Below, one piece after another: positions 19,899 to 33,641 of a stretch of DNA of 60,000 nucleotides. The stretch comes from Apostichopus japonicus. Lineage: Eukaryota; Echinodermata; Holothuroidea; Aspidochirotida; Stichopodidae. Positions within the stretch are counted from its first letter, which is position 1, and each line of letters opens with the position of its first letter. A program made the position numbers and the translations under genes. The stretch covers positions 17,372,001-17,432,000 of the forward strand of contig NC_092580.1 in NCBI RefSeq assembly GCF_037975245.1. Reading direction: 5' to 3'. The notes under the pieces are model-generated. The model saw only the letters and a list, made by a program, of their open reading frames with translations. It had not been told where the DNA came from and made no database searches.

Positions 19899-20182
19899 AA
19901 TTCGTCCCTTGTTTCACGCACTGACGAATATACATATTATTTTATTTTGTTTTACGTAGTGACGAATGTTTTTAAAACATTTATATGGCCTTAAAAATTG
20001 TTCTACATCCTTTAAATTTGAAACGGCTATAAAATATAATTTGTTGTCTGTAACATAAAATTAGGATACTGCTTGAAAGGTATTATTTGTGATCAAACAT
20101 TCAGTTGCAAAGCAGTGAATTGATTTGGATCGTGATAGATAACTTTCTAACATTCGTCAGTACGCGAAACAAGGGACAAATT
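19899..20182. mobile_element. MITE-like element, U2 copy
   Basis: I see no difference from the U1 copy by eye, including both 33-bp termini and AATT ends. Shared position in the unit indicates one ancestral insertion copied with the array. Confidence 0.7.
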
Positions 20183-21537
20183 GTGTATGTTGTTTTGTTT
20201 TTATTGTTGTGTGTTCTTGTCTGCTTGCTCACTAGTATTTTCTTTTCTTGTGAGCTTGTTTTGTTATGTTGCATGTTGGTATATTTGAATGCATGTTTGT
20301 TTAGTTGCTTGCTTGATGGATAGTTGCATTGTAGCTGGTGTCTATGTTTTTGCTGTTAGTTTGTCCGCTCGTTTGCTGGTTGTTTTGTTTTCTCGCTTGC
20401 TGAATAGTTTTGTAGTAGCTGTTGGATTGATTGCTGGTGAGTTTGTGTGTTTGGGCTTGCCTGCTGGTTTATGTTCTTTTCCTGTGGGCTTGTTTGCTTG
20501 TCGATTTGTTTGCTTGCTGGTATATTTTAACGCATGATGGTGTTTTGTGTTGGTTTGTTTGCTTGCTGGGTGGGTGGATAGGTTTGTGGTAGCCTAGCTG
20601 TGTGATTGATTGCTGGTGTCTTTGGTGTTCTTGTGTGTCTGCTAGTTTTTTGCTAGGTTTGTTTGGTTGTTACTTGTTGGATTGATTTCTTGTGGGTTTG
20701 TTTGCTTGCTAACTGGTTGTGCTGCTTGCTTGATATTTTGCTCATTTATCTCATTTATCTATCTATTAAATATAGGCCATGTTAAATGAATCTACTGTCT
20801 CTAGCTAATGTAGGCTGATCTATGTAATGTATCGATGTAATACATGTATCTAATGTATCTCTCTAATGTATGTATCTAAATAATATATGTATCTAAAATA
20901 GTGTATGTACTGTATCTATGGTAATAGTGTAAATAGTTAATAGGATGATTAATAAATGCATGTATGTATATTTGATTAAGTAATGCATACATATAATATA
21001 TACTAGTAAGTATGTAATGTATTGAATTAATGTATGTAACAGATGTTCTTATCTACCTAAAGAATCGATCTATCTAATATATCTTTGTAATGTATCTACC
21101 TAGGTCTGTAGGTTGTTCTGTATGTAGGTCTGTGGGTAGGTCTGTAGGTAGGTCAGTAGCTAGTTTTTTATTTTTATTTTATTTTTTTATTTTTTTGGAT
21201 ATAGGTAGGTCTGTATGTAGGTCAGTAGGTATGTCTGTAGGTACATCAGTATGTCAGTCATTAGGTAGGTCTGTGACTTTGTCCGTGGGTAGGTCTGTAG
21301 GTAGGTCAGTAGCTATTTTTTAATTTTTTAATTTTTTAAAATATTTTTTACATAGCCAGAGTGAACAATAGCCATGAAGATTGACATAACTTAAGAGCTA
21401 ATATAGGCTGTAAGGCCCTATAATAGAAATCCACATGGGCCAATCAGTGGTTCACAGCAGCTTAGGAACTACTGACGGGTGGGGGGGTTGGTGGCCCCCT
21501 CATCCCAGAAGCACACCCAAGCAGTGCCGTGGGAGGT

Positions 21538-21657
21538 GCGCACTATACATGACCTAAACTGAAAGCATCCGGAGATTCAGAACAGTTCGGGCATCCAGAT
21601 TGCAAAAGAACACCTCTCGGTCAAGGATTGGGTGATCAGTGCCTAAAAAATACACCG
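21538..21657 (+). pseudogene. 5S rRNA-like sequence, U2 copy
   Basis: Appears identical to the U1 copy. Confidence 0.4.
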
Positions 21658-23440
21658 CCCACTCCCCATACAGGAGTCTGTAGGTACGCTGTTGGGTAGT
21701 TCAGTAGGTAGGTCTGTGGGTTGGTCTGTCAGTAGGTCTGTGGGTTGTTTGGTAGGTATGTCGGTACGTTATTAGGTACATAAATTTGAAAAGAATTATC
21801 AAGCATGTTTTGACCAAATATTGCAATAATTAAAACATTCATATATAGTTATATCAAATGTATACTTAATTGTGCATATATGAAATTGATATATGGGCAT
21901 ATATGAAATGGTTATATGGTATGTTGATGGTGCATGTTTATGGTGCATTATTGATGATAAATAAGTATATTTTGATCAAAGTTTCCAATTTTATTTATTA
22001 ACGTCAACGTGCAGGCCCTATTTAATATAACTGCTATAAAAAAACAAATGTGTAAATGCAATAATAATTTTTACTGTAAGAACTAGCATGTGACATAAAA
22101 TGAAATAGACATACCAAATGTAATATACAATAGCATATAATATAAACATTCACATATACATAATTATGATTAGAGTTGATATCTGATTATTATGTATATA
22201 AAAATGGATATAAATATATACATATATATCTATATAGGTAGGTCTATATCTAGTTATGTCAATAGATATAGGTAAGTCAGTGTGTCTGTAGGTTGTTGGG
22301 TAGGTGAGGTATTCTATCTCATGTATATTCTATCTAATGCATATATATCTAGTGATCTATTCAACGCATGTGTCTATGTTTAATCTATCTAATACATGTA
22401 ACTAATGTGCCAATTTCAGGTATGTAATATATTTATCTAACTTATCGACTAATGTTATGTATATCTAATGTTTCGTATGTAAACGGTTAGTGTATGCATG
22501 CAAATGTATTGCATGTATGCATCTATCTAATGTGCCTATCTATTGCATCTATGCAATGTATGTCTTATATTCTGTATCTATATGAATGTTTCTTTATCAT
22601 GTATCTATAGAACTCTTTATTAATTATCTATATAAAATATGTATTTCATGTCTGAATGATGTGTTTCTACATAATCTTCCAATCTAATGTATACATGTAA
22701 TGTATCTATCTCATGTATGTCTCTTTGTCATTTATCTATACAATCTATGTATCTAATAGCTCAATCTAATATGTAAATAACATAATGTAATGCATGTATG
22801 CTTGCTGGTTTGCCTGCTGGCTTCTTTATGGCTGGTTAGGCTTTTCTGGTTGATTTGTTTATTTGCTTGCTGTTGGTCAGAGTGATTGCTTGCTGGTTTG
22901 TTTGCTTGCTTGCTGATTTGTTCGTATTTATTGTGGGTTCCCTGGGTTCCTTGATGGTTTGCTCGTTTGTCGGTTTGTGTGCATGGTTGCTTGCTTGTTT
23001 CCCCCTTGATTGCTGGTTGATTTGTTTCCCTGTGTGTTTTGTTGTTTTTTGTTTGTGCTTTTTGCTTGCTTCCTGTTTGTCTTGTGGATTGCTTGCTTGT
23101 GTTCTGGTTTGTTTGCATGTTCTTTGTTTTGTCTGTTTCGTGTATATGGTTGGTTCGATTGATTGGTGTTTTGTTTGCTTGCTTGTTGGTTGATTTGTTT
23201 CTTGTGGGTTTGTTTGATGGATTGCTGTTTGTCTTGTGGATTGCTTGCTTGGATGTACGTTTTTTTGCTTGTTCTTCATTTTTGTTTGTTTCTTTGTGGA
23301 TCATTCATTTGCTTTCTTGCTGGTTTGTTTGCTTGCTTGCTCGCTTATTTGAATTCATGCTTGTTTGTTGATTTTGATCTTGCTGGTATGTTTGCTTGCT
23401 TCCTGGCTTACTTCTCTTTCTTGTAAGCTTGCTTGATAGC

Positions 23441-24290
23441 TTGTTTTTTTTTTCTCTCATAGATTTGCTTGAATGCTTGCTGGTTTGTTAGAGTGATTCT
23501 ACTGTTTGTTTTTAATTCTCGCTTGTTGTTTAATTTCAATCTTGTTGGTATGTTTGCTTGCTTGCGGGCTTACTTCTATTTCTTGTAAGCTAGTTTATGC
23601 TTGTTTTTTTTTTCTCTCTCGTAGATTTGCTTGAATGCTTGCTGGTTGTTAGAGTGATTCCTTGCTGGTAAGTTTGCTTGCTTGCTGGCTTACTTCTATT
23701 TCTTATAAGCTTGCTTGATTGCTTGTATTTTTTTCTCGTAGATTTGCTTGAATGCTTGCTGGCTGTTAGAGTGATTCCTTGCTGGTAAGTTTGCTTGCTT
23801 GCTGGCTTACTTCTATTTCTTATCAGCTTGCTTGATAGCTTGTTTTTTTTTTTCTCGTAGATTTGCTTGAATGCTTGATGGTTGTTAGAGTGTGTCCTTG
23901 CTGATAAGTTTGCTTGCTTGCTGGCTTACTTCTTTTTTTTGTAAGCTTGCTTGATTGCTTGTATTTTTTTCTCGTAGATTTGCTTGAATGCTTGCTGGCT
24001 GTTAGAGTGATTCCTTGCTGGTAAGTTTGCTTGCTTGCTGGCTTACTTCTTTTTTTTGTAAGCTTGCTTGATAGCTTGTTTTTTCTCTCTCGTAGATTTG
24101 CTTGAATGCTTGCTGGTTGTTAGAGTGTGTCCTTGCTGATAAGTTTGCTTGCTTGCTGGCTTACTTCTTATTTTTTGTAAGCTTGCTTGATAGCTTGTTT
24201 TTTTTTTTTCTCGTAGATTTGCTTGAATGCTTGCTTGTTTGCTGAAGTTATTCCTTGCTGGTATGTTTGCTTGCTTGCTGTTTTTTTTTT
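23441..24290 (+). repeat. 117-bp monomer array upstream of BamHI block, U3 (7 monomers)
   Basis: Same order of monomer variants as U2, including the TATCAGCTTG-bearing monomer at about 23820 and GATAAGT variants. Confidence 0.95.
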
Positions 24291-25649
24291 CTAGTTGGTT
24301 TGCTCGGATCCTCGAATGTTTGCTCGTTTGTCTGCTGCTTTATTTGCTCTGTGGTTTGTTTGCTCGCTCGCTCGCTCGCTGATGTGTTGTTTTTTTTTGG
24401 CTCCCCACGGTTCCTTGCTTGTTTGCTCGTTTGTCGGTTTGTGTGTGTTATTGCTCTCTTATTTCCCCTTGATTGCTGGATGATTTGTTTCCCTGTGCGT
24501 TTTGTTGTTTGTTGGGTGTGTTTTTTTGTTTGTTTTTTTTTCTGCTTGTTTGTTTTTTTCTGCCTTTTTTTCTCTTTTCTCTTTACCTCTTTGGTATGTT
24601 TGCTTGCTTGTTTTCGTTTCTCTCTCTTAGAATTGCTTGAATGCTTGCTGGTTGTTAGAGTGTGTCCCTGCTGGTAAGTTTGTTTGCTTGCTTGCTGGCT
24701 TGCTTCTATTTCTTGTAAGCTTGCTTGATAGCTTGTTTTTTTTTTTCTCTCGTCGATTTGCTTGAATGCTTGCTGGTTTGTTAGAGTGATTTTACTGTTT
24801 GTTTTTAATTCTCGCTTGTTGTTTGATTTCAATCTTGTTGGTATGTTTGCTTGCTTGCGGGCTTACTTCTATTTCTTGCAAGCTAGCTTACGCTTGTTTT
24901 TTTTTTTCTCTCGTAGATTTGCTTGTATGCTTGCTGGTTGTTAGAGTGATTCCTTGCTGGTAAGTTTGCTTGCTTGCTTGCTTACTTCTATTTCTTATAA
25001 GCTTGTTTGATAGCTTTTTTTTCTTTTTTTTTCCTCATAGATTTGCTTGAATGCTTGCTGGTTGTTAGAGTGATTCCTTGCTGGTAAGTTTGCTTGCTTG
25101 CTGGCTTACTTCTTTTTTTTGTAAGCTTGCTTGATAGCTTGTTTTTTTTTCTCGTAGATTTGCTTGAATGCTTGCTGGCTGTTAGAGTGATACCTTGCTG
25201 GTAAGTTTGCTTGCTTGCTGGCTTACTTCTTTTTTTTGTAAGCTTGCTTGCTGCTTGTTTTTTTTCTCTCGTAGATTTGCTTGAATGCTTGCTGGTTTGT
25301 AAGAGTGATTCTGCTGTTTTTTTTTCAATTCTTGCTTGTGTGTTTGATTTCAATCTTGTTGGTATGTTTGCTTGCTTGCTGGCTTACTTCTATTTCTTTT
25401 AAGCCTGCTTGATAGGCTCTTTTTTCCCTCGTAGATATGCTTGCTTGTTGTTAGAGTGATTCTTGCTGATTCGTTTGTTTGTTGATTGCTCCATTTGCTC
25501 GCTGGTCTTTTCACTGGTTTGTTTGCTTGCTCGCTGATTTGTTTAAAGGTTTGCTTGTTTGTCTGTTTGTCAGTTTGTGTGCATGTTTGTTTGTTTGCTT
25601 GTTCCCCCATGATTGCTGGTTGATTTGTTTCCCTGTGTGTTTTGTTGCT

Positions 25650-25933
25650 AATTCGTCCCTTGTTTCACGCACTGACGAATATACATATTATTTTATTTTG
25701 TTTTACGTAGTGACGAATGTTTTTAAAACATTTATATGGCCTTAAAAATTGTTCTACATCCTTTAAATTTGAAACGGCTATAAAATATAATTTGTTGTCT
25801 GTAACATAAAATTAGGATACTGCTTGAAAGGTATTATTTGTGATCAAACATTCAGTTGCAAAGCAGTGAATTGATTTGGATCGTGATAGATAACTTTCTA
25901 ACATTCGTCAGTACGCGAAACAAGGGACAAATT
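25650..25933. mobile_element. MITE-like element, U3 copy
   Basis: No difference from the U1 and U2 copies is visible. Confidence 0.7.
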
Positions 25934-27281
25934 GTGTATGTTGTTTTGTTTTTATTGTTGTGTGTTCTTGTCTGCTTGCTCACTAGTATTTTCTTTTCTT
26001 GTGAGCTTGTTTTGTTATGTTGCATGTTGGTATATTTGAATGCATGTTTGTTTAGTTGCTTGCTTGATGGATAGTTGCATTGTAGCTGGTGTCTATGTTT
26101 TTGCTGTTAGTTTGTCCGCTCGTTTGCTGGTTGTTTTGTTTTCTCGCTTGCTGAATAGTTTTGTAGTAGCTGTTGGATTGATTGCTGGTGAGTTTGTGTG
26201 TTTGGGCTTGCCTGCTGGTTTATGTTCTTTTCCTGTGGGCTTGTTTGCTTGTCGATTTGTTTGCTTGCTGGTATATTTTAACGCATGATGGTGTTTTGTG
26301 TTGGTTTGTTTGCTTGCTGGGTGGGTGAATAGGTTTGTGGTAGCCTAGCTGTGTGATTGATTGCTGGTGTCTTTGGTGTTCTTGTGTGTCTGCTAGTTTT
26401 TTGCTAGGTTTGTTTGGTTGTTACTTGTTGGATTGATTTCTTGTGGGTTTGTTTGCTTGCTAACTGGTTGTGCTGCTTGCTTGATATTTTGCTCAATTTA
26501 TCTCATTTATCTATCTATTAAATATAGGCCATGTTAAATGAATCTACTGTCTCTAGCTAATGTAGGCTGATCTATGTAATGTATCGATGTAATACATGTA
26601 TCTAATGTATCTCTCTAATGTATGTATCTAAATAATATATGTATCTAAAATAGTGTATGTACTGTATCTATGGTAATAGTGTAAATAGTTAATAGGATGA
26701 TTAATAAATGCATGTATGTATATTTGATTAAGTAATGCATACATATAATATATACTAGTAAGTATGTAATGTATTGAATTAATGTATGTAACAGATGTTC
26801 TTATCTACCTAAAGAATCGATCTATCTAATATATCTTTGTAATGTATCTACCTAGGTCTGTAGGTTGTTCTGTATGTAGGTCTGTGGGTAGGTCTGTAGG
26901 TAGGTCAGTAGCTAGTTTTTTATTTTTATTTTATTTTTTTATTTTTTTGGATATAGGTAGGTCTGTATGTAGGTCAGTAGGTATGTCTGTAGGTACATCA
27001 GTATGTCAGTCATTAGGTAGGTCTGTGAGTTTGTCCGTGGGTAGGTCTGTAGGTAGGTCAGTAGCTATTTTTTAATTTTTTAAAATATTTTTTACATAGC
27101 CAGAGTGAACAATAGCCATGAAGATTGACATAACTTAAGAGCTAATATAGGCTGTAAGGCCCTATAATAGAAATCCACATGGGCCAATCAGTGGTTCACA
27201 GCAGCTTAGGAACTACTGACGGGTGGGGGGGTTGGTGGCCCCCTCATCCCAGAAGCACACCCAAGCAGTGCCGTGGGAGGT

Positions 27282-27401
27282 GCGCACTATACATGACCTA
27301 AACTGAAAGCATCCGGAGATTCAGAACAGTTCGGGCATCCAGATTGCAAAAGAACACCTCTCGGTCAAGGATTGGGTGATCAGTGCCTAAAAAATACACC
27401 G
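27282..27401 (+). pseudogene. 5S rRNA-like sequence, U3 copy
   Basis: No difference from the U1 copy is visible. Confidence 0.4.
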
Positions 27402-29185
27402 CCCACTCCCCATACAGGAGTCTGTAGGTACGCTGTTGGGTAGTTCAGTAGGTAGGTCTGTGGGTTGGTCTGTCAGTAGGTCTGTGGGTTGTTTGGTAGG
27501 TATGTCGGTAGGTTATTAGGTACATAAATTTGAAAAGAATTATCAAGCATGTTTTGACCAAATATTGCAATAATTAAAACATTCATATATAGTTATATCA
27601 AATGTATACTTAATTGTGCATATATGAAATTGATATATGGGCATATATGAAATGGTTATATGGTATGTTGATGGTGCATGTTTATGGTGCATTATTGATG
27701 ATAAATAAGTATATTTTGATCAAAGTTTCCAATTTTATTTATTAACGTCAACGTGCAGGCCCTATTTAATATAACTGCTATAAAAAAACAAATGTGTAAA
27801 TGCAATAATAATTTTTACTGTAAGAACTAGCATGTGACATAAAATGAAATAGACATACCAAATGTAATATACAATAGCATATAATATAAACATTCACATA
27901 TACATAATTATGATTAGAGTTGATATCTGATTATTATGTATATAAAAATGGATATAAATATATACATATATATCTATATAGGTAGGTCTATATCTAGTTA
28001 TGTCAATAGATATAGGTAAGTCAGTGTGTCTGTAGGTTGTTGGGTAGGTGAGGTATTCTATCTCATGTATGTTCTATCTAATGCATATATATCTAGTGAT
28101 CTATTCAACGCATGTGTCTATGTTTAATCTATCTAATACATGTAACAAATGTGCCAATTTCAGGTATGTAATATATTTATCTAACTTATCGACTAATGTT
28201 ATGTATATCTAATGTTTCGTATGTAAACGGTTAGTGTATGCATGCAAATGTATTGCATGTATGCATCTATCTAATGTGCCTATCTATTGCATCTATGCAA
28301 TGTATGTCTTATATTCTGTATCTATATGAATGTTTCTTTATCATGTATCTATAGAACTCTTTATTAATTATCTATATAAAATATGTATTTCATGTCTGAA
28401 TGATGTGTTTCTACATAATCTTCCAATCTAATGTATACATGTAATGTATCTATCTCATGTATGTCTCTTTGTCATGTATCTATACAATCTATGTATCTAA
28501 TAGCTCAATCTAATATGTAAATAACATAATGTAATGCATGTATGCTTGCTGGTTTGCCTGCTGGCTTCTTTATGGCTGGTTAGGCTTTTCTGGTTGATTT
28601 GTTTATTTGCTTGCTGTTGGTCAGAGTGATTGCTTGCTGGTTTGTTTGCTTGCTTGCTGATTTGTTCGTATTTATTGTGGGTTCCCTGGGTTCCTTGATG
28701 GTTTGCTCGTTTGTCGGTTTGTGTGCATGGTTGCTTGCTTGTTTCCCCCTTGATTGCTGGTTGATTTGTTTCCCTGTGTGTTTTGTTGTTTTTTGTTTGT
28801 GCTTTTTGCTTGCTTCCTGTTTGTCTTGTGGATTGCTTGCTTGTGTTCTGGTTTGTTTGCATGTTCTTTGTTTTGTCTGTTTCGTGTATATGGTTGGTTC
28901 GATTGATTGGTGTTTTGTTTGCTTGCTTGTTGGTTGATTTGTTTCTTGTGGGTTTGTTTGATGGATTGCTGTTTGTCTTGTGGATTGCTTGCTTGGATGT
29001 ACGTTTTTTTGCTTGTTCTTCATTTTTGTTTGTTTCTTTGTGGATCATTCATTTGCTTTCTTGCTGGTTTGTTTGCTTGCTCGCTGCTTATTTGAATTCA
29101 TGCTTGTTTGTTGATTTTGATCTTGCTGGTATGTTTGCTTGCTTCCTGGCTTACTTCTCTTTCTTGTAAGCTTGCTTGATAGCTT

Positions 29186-30513
29186 GTTTTTTTTTTCTCT
29201 CATAGATTTGCTTGAATGCTTGCTGGTTTGTTAGAGTGATTCTACTGTTTGTTTTTAATTCTCGCTTGTTGTTTAATTTCAATCTTGTTGGTATGTTTGC
29301 TTGCTTGCGGGCTTACTTCTATTTCTTGTAAGCTAGTTTATGCTTGTTTTTTTTTTCTCTCTCGTAGATTTGCTTGAATGCTTGCTGGTTGTTAGAGTGA
29401 TTCCTTGCTGGTAAGTTTGCTTGCTTGCTGGCTTACTTCTATTTCTTATAAGCTTGCTTGATTGCTTGTATTTTTTTCTCGTAGATTTGCTTGAATGCTT
29501 GCTGGCTGTTAGAGTGATTCCTTGCTGGTAAGTTTGCTTGCTTGCTGGCTTACTTCTATTTCTTATCAGCTTGCTTGATAGCTTGTTTTTTTTTCTCGTA
29601 GATTTGCTTGAATGCTTGCTGGTTGTTAGAGTGTGTCCTTGCTGATAAGTTTGCTTGCTTGCTGGCTTACTTCTTTTTTTTGTAAGCTTGCTTGATTGCT
29701 TGTATTTTTTTCTCGTAGATTTGCTTGAATGCTTGCTGGCTGTTAGAGTGATTCCTTGCTGGTAAGTTTGCTTGCTTGCTGGCTTACTTCTTTTTTTTGT
29801 AAGCTTGCTTGATAGCTTTTTTTTTTTCTCTCGTAGATTTGCTTGAATGCTTGCTGGTTGTTAGAGTGTGTCCTTGCTGATAAGTTTGCTTGCTTGCTGG
29901 CTTACTTCTTTTTTTTGTAAGCTTGCTTGATCGCTTGTTTTTTTTTCTCGTAGATTTGCTTGAATGCTTGCTGGTTGTTAGAGTGTGTCCTTGCTGATAA
30001 GTTTGCTTGCTTGCTGGCTTACTTTTTTTTTTGTAAGCTTGCTTGATAGCTTTCTTTTTTTTTTTCTCGTAGATTTGCTTGAATGCATACTGGTTGTTAG
30101 AGTGATTCCTTGCTGGTATGTTTGCTTGCTTGTTTGCTTGCTTGCTGGCTAACTTCTATTTCTTATAAGCTTGTTTGATAGCTTTTTTTTTTTCTCGTAG
30201 ATTTGCTTGTATGCTTGCTGGTTGTTAGAGTGATTCCTTGCTGGTAAGTTTGCTTGCTTTGCTGGCTTACTTCTTTTTTTTGTAAGCTTGCTTGATCGCT
30301 TGTTTTTTTTTTCTCGTAGATTTGCTTGAATGCTTGCTGGCTGTTAGAGTGATTCCTTGCTGGTAAGTTTGCTTGCTTGCTGGCTTACTTCTTATTTTTT
30401 GTAAGCTTGCTTGATAGCTTGTTTTTTTTTTTCTCGTAGATTTGCTTGAATGCTTGCTTGTTTGCTGAAGTTATTCCTTGCTGGTATGTTTGCTTGCTTG
30501 CTGTTTTTTTTTT
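29186..30513 (+). repeat. 117-bp monomer array upstream of BamHI block, U4 (11 monomers)
   Basis: Eleven monomer starts are counted between about 29201 and 30432. The extra monomers include forms with GAATGCATACTGG and with a GCTTGCTTGTTTGCTTGC expansion at about 30125. Both forms are also present in U1 but missing from U2 and U3. Confidence 0.95.
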
Positions 30514-31874
30514 CTAGTTGGTTTGCTCGGATCCTCGAATGTTTGCTCGTTTGTCTGCTGCTTTATTTGCTCTGTGGTTTGTTTGCTCGCTCGCTCGCTC
30601 GCTGATGTGTTGTTTTTTTTTGGCTCCCCACGGTTCCTTGCTTGTTTGCTCGTTTGTCGGTTTGTGTGTGTTATTGCTCTCTTATTTCCCCTTGATTGCT
30701 GGATGATTTGTTTCCCTGTGCGTTTTGTTGTTTGTTGGGTGTGTTTTTTTGTTTGTTTTTTTTTCTGCTTGTTTGTTTTTTTCTGCCTTTTTTTCTCTTT
30801 TCTCTTTACCTCTTTGGTATGTTTGCTTGCTTGTTTTCGTTTCTCTCTCTTAGAATTGCTTGAATGCTTGCTGGTTGTTAGAGTGTGTCCCTGCTGGTAA
30901 GTTTGTTTGCTTGCTTGCTGGCTTGCTTCTATTTCTTGTAAGCTTGCTTGACAGCTTGTTTTTTTTTTTCTCTCGTCGATTTGCTTGAATGCTTGCTGGT
31001 TTGTTAGAGTGATTTTACTGTTTGTTTTTAATTCTCGCTTGTTGTTTGATTTCAATCTTGTTGGTATGTTTGCTTGCTTGCGGGCTTACTTCTATTTCTT
31101 GCAAGCAAGCTTACGCTTGTTTTTTTTTTTCTCTCGTAGATTTGCTTGTATGCTTGCTGGTTGTTAGAGTGATTCCTTGCTGGTAAGTTTGCTTGCTTGC
31201 TGGCTTACTTCTATTTCTTATAAGCTTGTTTGATAGCTTTTTTTTCTTTTTTTTTTCCTCATAGATTTGCTTGAATGCTTGCTGGTTGTTAGAGTGATTC
31301 CTTGCTGGTAAGTTTGCTTGCTTGCTGGCTTACTTCTTTTTTTTGTAAGCTTGCTTGATAGCTTGTTTTTTTTTTCTCGTAGATTTGCTTGAATGCTTGC
31401 TGGCTGTTAGAGTGATACCTTGCTGGTAAGTTTGCTTGCTTGCTGGCTTACTTCTTTTTTTTGTAAGCTTGCTTGCTGCTTGTTTTTTTTCTCTCGTAGA
31501 TTTGCTTGAATGCTTGCTGGTTTGTAAGAGTGATTCTGCTGTTTTTTTTTCAATTCTTGCTTGTGTGTTTGATTTCAATCTTGTTGGTATGTTTGCTTGC
31601 TTGCTGGCTTACTTCTATTTCTTTTAAGCCTGCTTGATAGGCTCTTTTTTCCCTCGTAGATATGCTTGCTTGTTGTTAGAGTGATTCTTGCTGATTCGTT
31701 TGTTTGTTGATTGCTCCATTTGCTCGCTGGTCTTTTCACTGGTTTGTTTGCTTGCTCGCTGATTTGTTTAAAGGTTTGCTTGTTTGTCTGTTTGTCAGTT
31801 TGTGTGCATGTTTGTTTGTTTGCTTGTTCCCCCATGATTGCTGGTTGATTTGTTTCCCTGTGTGTTTTGTTGCT

Positions 31875-32158
31875 AATTCGTCCCTTGTTTCACGCACTGA
31901 CGAATATACATATTATTTTATTTTGTTTTACGTAGTGACGAATGTTTTTAAAACATTTATATGGCCTTAAAAATTGTTCTACATCCTTTAAATTTGAAAC
32001 GGCTATAAAATATAATTTGTTGTCTGTAACATAAAATTAGGATACTGCTTGAAAGGTATTATTTGTGATCAAACATTCAGTTGCAAAGCAGTGAATTGAT
32101 TTGGATCGTGATAGATAACTTTCTAACATTCGTCAGTACGCGAAACAAGGGACAAATT
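31875..32158. mobile_element. MITE-like element, U4 copy
   Basis: No difference from the other copies is visible. Confidence 0.7.
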
Positions 32159-33521
32159 GTGTATGTTGTTTTGTTTTTATTGTTGTGTGTTCTTGTCTGC
32201 TTGCTCACTAGTATTTTCTTTTCTTGTGAGCTTGTTTTGTTATGTTGCATGTTGGTATATTTGAATGCATGTTTGTTTAGTTGCTTGCTTGATGGATAGT
32301 TGCATTGTAGCTGGTGTCTATGTTTTTGCTGTTAGTTTGTCCGCTCGTTTGCTGGTTGTTTTGTTTTCTCGCTTGCTGAATAGTTTTGTAGTAGCTGTTG
32401 GATTGATTGCTGGTGAGTTTGTGTGTTTGGGCTTGCCTGCTGGTTTATGTTCTTTTCCTGTGGGCTTGTTTGCTTGTCGATTTGTTTGCTTGCTGGTATA
32501 TTTTAACGCATGATGGTGTTTTGTGTTGGTTTGTTTGCTTGCTGGGTGGGTGGATAGGTTTGTGGTAGCCTAGCTGTGTGATTGATTGCTGGTGTCTTTG
32601 GTGTTCTTGTGTGTCTGCTAGTTTTTTGCTAGGTTTGTTTGGTTGTTACTTGTTGGATTGATTTCTTGTGGGTTTGTTTGCTTGCTAACTGGTTGTGCTG
32701 CTTGCTTGATATTTTGCTCATTTATCTCATTTATCTATCTATTAAATATAGGCCATGTTAAATGAATCTACTGTCTCTAGCTAATGTAGGCTGATCTATG
32801 TAATGTATCGATGTAATACATGTATCTAATGTATCTCTCTAATGTATGTATCTAAATAATATATGTATCTAAAATAGTGTATGTACTGTATCTATGGTAA
32901 TAGTGTAAATAGTTAATAGGATGATTAATAAATGCATGTATGTATATTTGATTAAGTAATGCATACATATAATATATACTAGTAAGTATGTAATGTATTG
33001 AATTAATGTATGTAACAGATGTTCTTATCTACCTAAAGAATCGATCTATCTAATATATCTTTGTAATGTATCTACCTAGGTCTGTAGGTTGTTCTGTATG
33101 TAGGTCTGTGGGTAGGTCTGTAGGTAGGTCAGTAGCTAGTTTTTTATTTTTATTTTATTTTTTTATTTTTTTGGATATAGGTAGGTCTGTATGTAGGTCA
33201 GTAGGTATGTCTGTAGGTACATCAGTATGTCAGTCATTAGGTAGGTCTGTGACTTTGTCCGTGGGTAGGTCTGTAGGTAGGTCAGTAGCTATTTTTTAAT
33301 TTTTTAATTTTTTAATTTTTTAAAATATTTTTTACATAGCCAGAGTGAACAATAGCCATGAAGATTGACATAACTTAAGAGCTAATATAGGCTGTAAGGC
33401 CCTATAATAGAAATCCACATGGGCCAATCAGTGGTTCACAGCAGCTTAGGAACTACTGACGGGTGGGGGGGTTGGTGGCCCCCTCATCCCAGAAGCACAC
33501 CCAAGCAGTGCCGTGGGAGGT

Positions 33522-33641
33522 GCGCACTATACATGACCTAAACTGAAAGCATCCGGAGATTCAGAACAGTTCGGGCATCCAGATTGCAAAAGAACACCTC
33601 TCGGTCAAGGATTGGGTGATCAGTGCCTAAAAAATACACCA
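33522..33641 (+). pseudogene. 5S rRNA-like sequence, U4 copy
   Basis: One substitution against the other copies: G to A at 33641, the final base of the segment. Confidence 0.4.

Larger units (their letters stand above)
17041..22797 (+). repeat. Higher-order unit U2, 5757 bp
   Basis: Complete unit. Landmarks: GCTT block from 17041, EcoRI site 17594, BamHI site 18549, (GCTC)5 at about 18605, MITE-like element 19899-20182, GTAG block 21090-21323, 5S-like 21538-21657, AT-rich tract from about 21780. It has seven monomers upstream of the BamHI block. With U3 it shares a GCTTGCTTGCTCGCTTA junction before the EcoRI site that differs from later units. Confidence 0.97.
22798..28541 (+). repeat. Higher-order unit U3, 5744 bp
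   Basis: Shortest unit. Landmarks: BamHI 24306, (GCTC)4, MITE-like element 25650-25933, GTAG block 26842-27075, 5S-like 27282-27401. It has seven monomers before the BamHI block, like U2. Its right part carries TGTATGTTCTATCT (about 28066) and TAACAAATGTG (about 28142), variants shared only with the right part of U4. Confidence 0.97.
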